From Solibacillus ferritrahens (GTDB lineage Bacteria; Bacillota; Bacilli; Bacillales_A; Planococcaceae): DNA of 64,000 nucleotides. Position numbers and translations under genes: made by a program. The stretch is taken from the NCBI RefSeq assembly GCF_037027585.1, contig NZ_JAXCLE010000018.1, positions 1 through 64,000 of the forward strand, read 5' to 3'. A model generated the notes under the pieces. It was not told the origin of the DNA. It did not search any database and saw nothing but the letters and a program-made list of their open reading frames with translations. This document shows, in pieces, positions 58,823 to 64,000 of the stretch. Positions within the stretch are counted from its first letter, which is position 1; each line of letters starts with the position of its first letter.

Positions 58823-58999
58823 GTATTTCTTATTTACCTATTTTAAATCTCTGGTACAGATTTATGCAATGTAGGTAAAGCCAATCGACGGAGTGGTATC
58901 CGTTGAAAAGTCTCTTCATTTTTATCCCTTTTATGAAAAAGGGAAAGGAACAATTTGCAATGAGCTGCGCATAACAGCTCATTTGCAAATTGTTTTTTT
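58823..58999 (+). ncRNA. Candidate stand-alone structured ncRNA
   Basis: About 175 nt between a strong promoter and a perfect terminator, with no ORF. By eye: TTTACCTA (58833) pairs with TAGGTAAA (58872), enclosing AAATCT-CTGGTAC-AGATTT; then CGACGG-AGTGGTAT-CCGTTG (58886-58905); then CCCTTTT-ATGA-AAAAGGG (58926-58943); then the terminator. It does not match riboswitch or 6S/SRP/RNase P motifs that I can recall, and no gene on the same strand follows, so a trans-acting RNA is the likely reading. Confidence 0.6.
58951..58999 (+). terminator. Terminator of the candidate ncRNA
   Basis: CAATTTGCAATGAGCTG...CAGCTCATTTGCAAATTG, about a 17-bp stem with one bulged T, followed by TTTTTTTG. Confidence 0.88.
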
Positions 59000-59062
59000 G
59001 TTATATTTAAATAGTAATTTTACCCTTATATTTTAAAAGTAAGGTTATCATACAAATATTGG

Positions 59063-59098
59063 ACTCATCACCATAACATGGGGATGCTTTTTTTTATG
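59063..59098 (+). terminator. Second terminator-like hairpin downstream of the ncRNA
   Basis: CATCACCATAACATGGGGATG hairpin (stem CATC/CCAT with ATGG/GATG, one mismatch) followed by eight T residues. What it terminates is not clear; it lies in the 720-bp gene-free stretch 58769-59490. Confidence 0.5.
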
Positions 59099-59180
59099 AA
59101 ATCTCTCTTAATTGATTGATGGGCAACGGTAAGACAACGATAAAGCCACGTGATAAAGTAAATTCATTAGTGCTCTCCTA

Positions 59181-59370
59181 AAATAAGGGGAGATTTTACC
59201 GTTATTTGAATAGTGTAGCTCATTTTTAAGGTAAATAAGGGAACGTTTTACCGTTATTTTAAATAAAACTGTGAATTTCATGTTTTTTAGGTCAATAACG
59301 GAAATTCCTTCCGTTATTTTCACTATTTTTTATGTTATTTTAAAAATAACGGAAATTCGTTCCTCTATTT
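59181..59370 (-). repeat. Four-palindrome element (copy E, inverted)
   Basis: Four 27-bp palindromes AAATAACGG-N9-CCGTTATTT-like start at 59181, 59233, 59293 and 59344 (spacings 52, 60, 51). Reversed, this is 51, 60, 52 against 50, 59, 52 in copy D. The matching units of D and E (reverse complement) differ at only a few positions, for example D1 against E4 at two of 27, and the AT-rich linkers correspond too. It is an inverted, diverged copy of the same element. Confidence 0.87.
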
Positions 59371-59444
59371 TTCTTGTTACGCAATTAAATATATAAAAGC
59401 TTTGGAGCCACGCCGCCCGGAAAGCAGGTATAATCCAAAGCAAA

Positions 59445-59483
59445 CTAAAAGCTACTTTCGACGTCTCGAAAGTAGCTTTTAGC
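59445..59483 (-). terminator. Terminator of the SEC-C gene
   Basis: AAAAGCTACTTTCGA-CGTC-TCGAAAGTAGCTTTT perfect 15-bp stem directly after the minus-strand gene's stop. Confidence 0.9.
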
Positions 59484-59490
59484 TTTTGTA

Positions 59491-60474
59491 TTATTGCTTT
59501 TCTTTATAGAAAACCGATAATTCCTGATAGTATTTATTTAAAGAAGATGGTGATACGCTAAAGCTCTCACCGATTTCTTTGACAGTGAACTTTTGTTCAA
59601 ATAGATCATGTTCCTGACCGAATCGTACAGCACCGGCAGCAATTGCACCAGCTTTACGTGCAGAAGGCTGTTTTTCGATTAAATAATCTTCTACAACCAT
59701 TACAAAGTCATCATTGTTAATCGACTTGTCGGCCATAAATTCCTTAAGCTGTTCCACTACTTCCTGCTCGAAAGGTGTAAACTCTTCGCCTTCATAGCCA
59801 TTCTCTACTAAACCTTCCCATAATAATAAATGGTTTTCTTTAGCAAATTGTTCGACAGATAATTTACTTGCTTTAAAAGCGTTTGTAAACTGTTCAAATG
59901 AGATTGCATGTTCTTTATGGAAGAAGATTAATGTTGATACAGCTAGTACATGATTTTTTTCGTTCGAACCATCTGGCAATAAAAATGCGAACACGCGCAT
60001 GCCTAATGGAATCGATTTATGGCTTTCTCGTTGGATTTGATAAGTTGTTCCATCCAAAGCAGAAATCGCTGTAAAGTATTGATCTTCTACTTCTTCAACT
60101 GTCCCAATGAAGAAAATAGGCTGTTCCCATGATTTTAACAGCTCAATCATTGATGGGCGAACGGCTTTTTTAGCCACCTTTGCCAAGAAATTTTTCCAAA
60201 TATCAGGGCGTTGGTGGAAGAAGTACTCATCCAATGCTACCGCTTCAACTAATTCCTTATGCAATTTCTTTTCAAGCTTTGGTGCCCATTTACGAACTAA
60301 TTCCATAAATTCGCGAATATCTTTTCTTTCTGGGTAATTGCTATAGAATGTTTGCAGTACATTTTCAATTTCTTCTTGGAAAACGTTCACAGAAGTTACT
60401 TGATTTTTACCTTCACAGCACTTCTTGTATTTTTTTCCACTACCGCATGGGCATGGGTCATTTCGTCCAACCAT
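59491..60474 (-). CDS. SEC-C metal-binding domain protein
   Basis: A 327-residue protein with an N-terminal SEC-C zinc motif (GRNDPCPCGSGKKYKKCC, residues 3-20), a metal-binding module also found at the end of SecA. The remaining 300 residues are mostly helical and soluble; the C-terminal FTVKEIGESFSVSPSSLNKYYQEL looks like a helix-turn-helix. The function is unknown. The open frame begins at ATG 60474, after AAGGAAGTG. Confidence 0.85.
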   Translation of the reverse strand: MVGRNDPCPCGSGKKYKKCCEGKNQVTSVNVFQEEIENVLQTFYSNYPERKDIREFMELVRKWAPKLEKKLHKELVEAVALDEYFFHQRPDIWKNFLAKVAKKAVRPSMIELLKSWEQPIFFIGTVEEVEDQYFTAISALDGTTYQIQRESHKSIPLGMRVFAFLLPDGSNEKNHVLAVSTLIFFHKEHAISFEQFTNAFKASKLSVEQFAKENHLLLWEGLVENGYEGEEFTPFEQEVVEQLKEFMADKSINNDDFVMVVEDYLIEKQPSARKAGAIAAGAVRFGQEHDLFEQKFTVKEIGESFSVSPSSLNKYYQELSVFYKEKQ

Positions 60475-60658
60475 TGTAACACTTCCTTTAATACAACTTT
60501 TAAATACTAATACCGCAGTATTGCTACTATTAATAATAACGTCAGATTGTTATTATTGAAACTGATTATCTTTTTTGAACTATCAGAAAGATTGTTGCAT
60601 TTTAGATTATATTAAATTATATACAAAAATAGAACAATAATAGATAGATTAAAAAAAA

Positions 60659-60694
60659 AAGAGACACCGCAAGCATTTTGCTATGTCTCTTCAT
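60659..60694 (-). terminator. Terminator of the EamA gene
   Basis: AAGAGACA...TGTCTCTT stem with inner GCAAG/TTGC pairing, just after the minus-strand stop, with a long A run (T run on minus). The preceding 60475-60658 holds no other feature. Confidence 0.8.
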
Positions 60695-60695
60695 A

Positions 60696-61607
60696 TTATA
60701 TCATTGTTTCGGAATGTGGTGCTGCAGGTAACTTTTTCATGAATATAAATTGTTCAAGTTGAGCAACAGTATTCCCAATTAAGATAAAGGCCCCTCCAAT
60801 TACGAGCTGAGAAGTTAACCCTTCGCCGAGGAAAATTATTGCGAATATTGCAGCAAAAATCGGCTCAAGCGAAAAAATCAATCCAGTATGTGTCGGAGAA
60901 GTATATTGTTGTACAACAGCTTGGGCGATAAAGCAAAATGCCGTACATATAATACCTAAACCTAAAATAGCTACCCATCCGGATGAAGTTGAAGGCAGTT
61001 TAGGAGATTCATACAATATAGTAAAGAGTGCTCCAAATAGGCCTGCGACACCTAATTGATATACGCCATAAGAGATTGATTCTACATTTTTTGTAAATCT
61101 ACTATTTAAGATTATGTAAATGGAATAGCATATGGCTGCAATAGCAACTAATATATCGCCAGTTTTAAAAGCGAGAGAATCATCAAATGTTAAAATGGTA
61201 ATACCGATCATTGTTGCTACAACGGCAAAACTGACTGCCCGTGATGGAAGGCGTTTTTCCATAAAGCTTGTAATAATCGGTACTAATACGACAGTTAGGC
61301 TTAATATAAAGCCCGCATTTCCTGCAGAAGTTGTTTTTAACCCAAATAATGATAAAGCAAAAACTGAAAATATCAAAAATCCTTGGACGGATGCGTACAG
61401 AATCGTTTTTATATTTACGCGTAACATTTTAGGTAAAAAGATAAGCCCCGCGATAATAAATGCAATTAAACATCGTAATGCTACAACATTATACGCCTCT
61501 AAAACTTCCAATCCCATAACCATAAAGGTGTAGGATATGCCCCAGAACATTGTAACTATTACCATCAAAATATTTGCTTTTCCTTGTAAACTCACCGTCG
61601 TCACCAC
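60696..61607 (-). CDS. EamA/DMT-family transporter
   Basis: A 303-residue membrane protein with ten helices in two EamA repeats (for example ILMVIVTMFWGISYTFM and GLIFSLEPIFAAIFAIIFLG). Members export metabolites such as amino acids or their derivatives. A LysR regulator is divergently transcribed from the same intergenic region (133 bp), a common arrangement for an exporter controlled by that regulator. RBS GGAAATGTGG is weak before ATG 61607. Confidence 0.88.
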   Translation of the reverse strand: MVTTVSLQGKANILMVIVTMFWGISYTFMVMGLEVLEAYNVVALRCLIAFIIAGLIFLPKMLRVNIKTILYASVQGFLIFSVFALSLFGLKTTSAGNAGFILSLTVVLVPIITSFMEKRLPSRAVSFAVVATMIGITILTFDDSLAFKTGDILVAIAAICYSIYIILNSRFTKNVESISYGVYQLGVAGLFGALFTILYESPKLPSTSSGWVAILGLGIICTAFCFIAQAVVQQYTSPTHTGLIFSLEPIFAAIFAIIFLGEGLTSQLVIGGAFILIGNTVAQLEQFIFMKKLPAAPHSETMI

Positions 61608-61739
61608 ATTTCCAAAGTATCAATATATTACTGTTATAAAACAGTATAAAACATGATATTGTTATTAGTAAAACGAATGTTTATAATGTTAATTATGAAA
61701 AAAATTCATGATGAAATCATGTGTTTGGAGTGAAATAGA

Positions 61740-62630
61740 ATGAGTCTCGTTAAATATGAAATTTTAAATAAAGTAGCAGAAGTGCACAGTTTTACTAAAG
61801 CGGCAACTAGTCTAGGGTTAACACAATCTGCTGTAAGCCATGCTATATCCAGCCTGGAAAAGGAATTTGGGTTTAATTTAATTCATCGAAATCGGACTGG
61901 TGTTACCTTAACGGAGGATGGAATGCAAATGCTGTATGAAATGCGAAAAGTTCTGTTGGCTCAGGAGCATTTGCAACAAGCGGCCTCCAATATTTTAGGG
62001 GTAAGTAAAGGTACCGTTCGTATAGGTTTAATATCAACAATTTCGACGCACTGGATGCCTAATATTATTCATATTATGGATTCTCATTATCCAGGAATTC
62101 GCATCGAACTTCGTGAAGGGGATTACTATGAAATTGAACAGTGGTTATTAAAAGGAGAAGTAGACTGTGGTTTTTTGAATCGCACTAGCTCTAAACAGTT
62201 TGACTTTATGCCTTTAAAACGGGATCCTCTATTATGTATTGTGTCGTCACATAGTCCACTATATGATAGAACAGAGATAGATTTATTGGAAATAGGAGAC
62301 ACACCTATTATTATGCCTTCCTATAAAGGAACAAATGATGTAATGACAACATTTGAGAAATACGGTGTGCAGCCGAATATACGCTTTGAACTTTACGACG
62401 AGAAGGCGATAGCATCCATGGTGGAGCATAATGTTGGCATCAGTATTTTACCTGAAATGGCGATATCAATGTTACCGGATAATGTTAAGGCGTTACCGCT
62501 CGCTCAGGAAAGTTTTCGGACAATCGGTTTATCGACAAAGCAAAAACTTTCACCGGCCTCAAAAAAATTCGTGGAAGTACTAAAAAATTGGCTAGCAAAT
62601 GCAGAAACAAAAGGGGAACAGCTATGTTAA
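61740..62630 (+). CDS. LysR family transcriptional regulator
   Basis: A 296-residue LysR-type regulator. The HTH is HSFTKAATSLGLTQSAVSHAI (residues 17-37) and the effector domain begins about residue 92 (VRIGLISTISTHWMPNIIHI). Such proteins activate the divergent gene in the presence of a ligand; the divergent target is the EamA exporter. ATG 61740 after TTGGAGTGA. Its last 7 bases overlap the start of coaB. Confidence 0.9.
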   Translation: MSLVKYEILNKVAEVHSFTKAATSLGLTQSAVSHAISSLEKEFGFNLIHRNRTGVTLTEDGMQMLYEMRKVLLAQEHLQQAASNILGVSKGTVRIGLISTISTHWMPNIIHIMDSHYPGIRIELREGDYYEIEQWLLKGEVDCGFLNRTSSKQFDFMPLKRDPLLCIVSSHSPLYDRTEIDLLEIGDTPIIMPSYKGTNDVMTTFEKYGVQPNIRFELYDEKAIASMVEHNVGISILPEMAISMLPDNVKALPLAQESFRTIGLSTKQKLSPASKKFVEVLKNWLANAETKGEQLC

Positions 62631-63286
62631 CAGGAAAAAAGGTATTAATAACAAGTGGCGGTACATTTGAAAAGTGGGATAATGTGCGAGGCCATACGAA
62701 CTTATCAAAAGGTACGATGGGCTGCTATTTAGCAGAAGCCGCCTTTGAAAAAGGTGCCGACATTACGTATATGCATGGTGTCTTTACACAGCTTCCAGAG
62801 CATAAAGATGATATGAAGCTTATAAAATTTGAAGGAATTGAAGACTTAGGGGAAAAGCTGAAACAATTATTGCAATCAGAGCAAATTGATTATGTCATTA
62901 TGGCGGTAGCTGGATCCGATTGGCTTATAGATAAAGTGTTTGATCAAAGTGGAAACGAGCTTACTGAAAAAGGGAAGATGCCGTCTGATGAACCGCCAAT
63001 CATTCATTTTAAAAAGGCACCAAAAATATTATCACAAATAAAAAACTGGTCACCGGATACAACGCTAATAGGTTTTAAACTGGAAGCAACCGATGATGAG
63101 CAATTTTTAATGGAACGAGCAACATTGCGAATGGAAACGGCAAAAGCGGATTATATGGTCGCGAATAGCTCAAAATCACTATATGGTGCGATGGAGCCGC
63201 ATTTTATTATTCACCGTTCAGGTAAGGTCGTAAAGGTAGATGGTAAACAAGCAGCAGCAATAGCCCTAGTCAATTTATTTTCATAG
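62624..63286 (+). CDS. coaB: Monofunctional phosphopantothenate-cysteine ligase (CoaB-like)
   Basis: A 220-residue protein of the CoaB (DFP) type, ligating 4'-phosphopantothenate to cysteine. KVLITSGGTFEKWDNVRGHTN is the nucleotide-binding site (G-GT-E) and VRGHTNLSKGTMG, MAVAGSDW and FKLEA follow. Most bacteria have this fused as CoaBC; streptococci and enterococci have a separate CoaB of about this size. It overlaps the LysR stop (ATG 62624), and CoaW lies 7 kb away. ATG has AGGGGAACAG upstream. Confidence 0.8.
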   Translation: MLTGKKVLITSGGTFEKWDNVRGHTNLSKGTMGCYLAEAAFEKGADITYMHGVFTQLPEHKDDMKLIKFEGIEDLGEKLKQLLQSEQIDYVIMAVAGSDWLIDKVFDQSGNELTEKGKMPSDEPPIIHFKKAPKILSQIKNWSPDTTLIGFKLEATDDEQFLMERATLRMETAKADYMVANSSKSLYGAMEPHFIIHRSGKVVKVDGKQAAAIALVNLFS

Positions 63287-63367
63287 ATGATTTTATCTAT
63301 TTAAAATTTAAGGTTGATATTATAATTAGAATATTCTATTTATTTTAAATTGAAAAGAGGCTTAATA

Positions 63368-64000
63368 ATGTATCAATTCGATCACCTAGTTCACTTTGTA
63401 AAACAGCCAGAAAAAACGATGCAAAAACTTCAGCAGGATGGAATCCATGTCGTGCCCGGTGGAAGCCATGAAGCATGGGGTACATATAATACGTTAAGTT
63501 ATTTTGATATGTCCTATATTGAATTAATCGGCATAGAAAATGAAGAGAAGTTCAAGGAAGCGGCAAAACAGAAATATACATTACATGCCAGTTATGAACA
63601 AAATCGACGTAAAGATGGGTTGACACGATTTGCGATCCGCACACAAACGATTGAAGAAGATTCCGAAAAATTTAAACAAGCAGGATTGGAAGTTTTTGGT
63701 CCGGAACATTTTACTAGAACGCGTGACGACGGTTCGATAGTAGGCTGGCAATTGTTGTATATTGGCCATCCGAATGCAAAAATTGAGCTGCCATTTTTCA
63801 TTCAATGGGATGAGGCGGATTCGGTTCGCCGTGAGGAACTAACAGAACGTGGTATAGTAGCACAGCATCCGTTAGGGAATTTAAAGCTGGATGCCATCCA
63901 TTTTGCCGTCCCGAATTTTGATGATGTAGAGCAAATTGCTAAACTTTGCGAAGCTGAAATTTTGAAGAAGGAAGATCTGGAACAAAATGCTGAATACAGG
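63368..64000 (+). CDS. VOC/glyoxalase-like protein, cut by the window end
   Basis: A 211-residue visible part, open to the last base. MYQFDHLVHFVKQPEKTMQ is the first strand of a VOC fold, with HVVPGGSHEAWGTYNTLSYF as in the Glyoxalase-like PF13468 family; a second similar region starts at LDAIHFAVPNFDD. It resembles the VOC protein at 3485-4234 in type. ATG 63368 follows AAGAGG. The C-terminal end and terminator are outside the window. Confidence 0.8.
   Translation, partial: MYQFDHLVHFVKQPEKTMQKLQQDGIHVVPGGSHEAWGTYNTLSYFDMSYIELIGIENEEKFKEAAKQKYTLHASYEQNRRKDGLTRFAIRTQTIEEDSEKFKQAGLEVFGPEHFTRTRDDGSIVGWQLLYIGHPNAKIELPFFIQWDEADSVRREELTERGIVAQHPLGNLKLDAIHFAVPNFDDVEQIAKLCEAEILKKEDLEQNAEYR

Noticed and set aside
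58823..58999. Known riboswitch (TPP, SAM, FMN, lysine, c-di-GMP, glycine) or 6S/SRP RNA
   Set aside because: None of their conserved words could be found, and no gene follows on the strand for a riboswitch to control.
59108..59323. 71-codon minus-strand frame
   Set aside because: It lies across palindromic element E; its sequence is a by-product of the repeat.

Overview
The window looks like chromosome from a low-GC, spore-forming Bacillota of the Planococcaceae type (Lysinibacillus/Solibacillus-like). Evidence: two tandem alpha/beta-type small acid-soluble spore protein genes with sigma-G promoters, strong AAGGAGG ribosome binding sites, frequent TTG/GTG starts, a T-box in front of argS, and Bacillus-type gene groups (sigM-yhdL-yhdK, DUF47-pit, dynA, ypdQ-type RNase H). 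Genus is inference from gene content; no rRNA is present.

Layout. 1-4.9 kb: methyltransferase, thiosulfate uptake pair (YeeE/TsuA + TusA-like), and a PadR-controlled VOC-fold gene. 5-12.6 kb: double dynamin DynA, sulfurtransferase, MBL hydrolase, and a DUF47-Pit phosphate operon behind two PhoP-box-like repeats. 12.9-31.6 kb: housekeeping (anchored trypsin-like protease, malic enzyme, PepF, patatin, SASPs, NhaC, PurC, UspA, GdhA, D-serine dehydratase, squalene/phytoene-synthase-like enzyme) and an MFS-TetR fusion with its own palindromic operator. 32.2-48.6 kb: a 16-kb, single-strand catabolic cluster of two thiolases, two acyl-CoA dehydrogenases, three kinds of CoA-activating enzyme, two SDRs, a split MaoC pair, enoyl-CoA hydratase, aldehyde and alcohol dehydrogenases, and an R2lox (Mn/Fe R2-like ligand-binding oxidase). 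49.5-64 kb: ECF sigma/anti-sigma operon, T-box argS, GNAT, exonuclease, type II pantothenate kinase, MarR-MFS, RNase H, a candidate stand-alone ncRNA, SEC-C protein, EamA/LysR pair, stand-alone CoaB and a VOC gene cut by the window end.

How it fits together. The central cluster contains enzymes for alcohol -> aldehyde -> acid -> acyl-CoA -> beta-oxidation, with R2lox placed directly before the aldehyde and alcohol dehydrogenases. The inferred (unproven) reading is that R2lox oxygenates an unreactive substrate whose product is then beta-oxidised. A full-consensus cre site at 33366 suggests CcpA control.

The most unusual non-coding signal is a set of intergenic arrays. Two nine-unit TATTAGAA arrays (2507-2678 and, inverted, 12733-12904) have different spacer sequences but exactly the same order of spacer lengths and the same total length. 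Two four-palindrome elements (49088-49275 and, inverted, 59181-59370) are clearly diverged copies of one element. A seven-unit TAGAA array sits at 27988-28120. A GC-rich dispersed repeat occurs at both 1-45 and 48599-48740.
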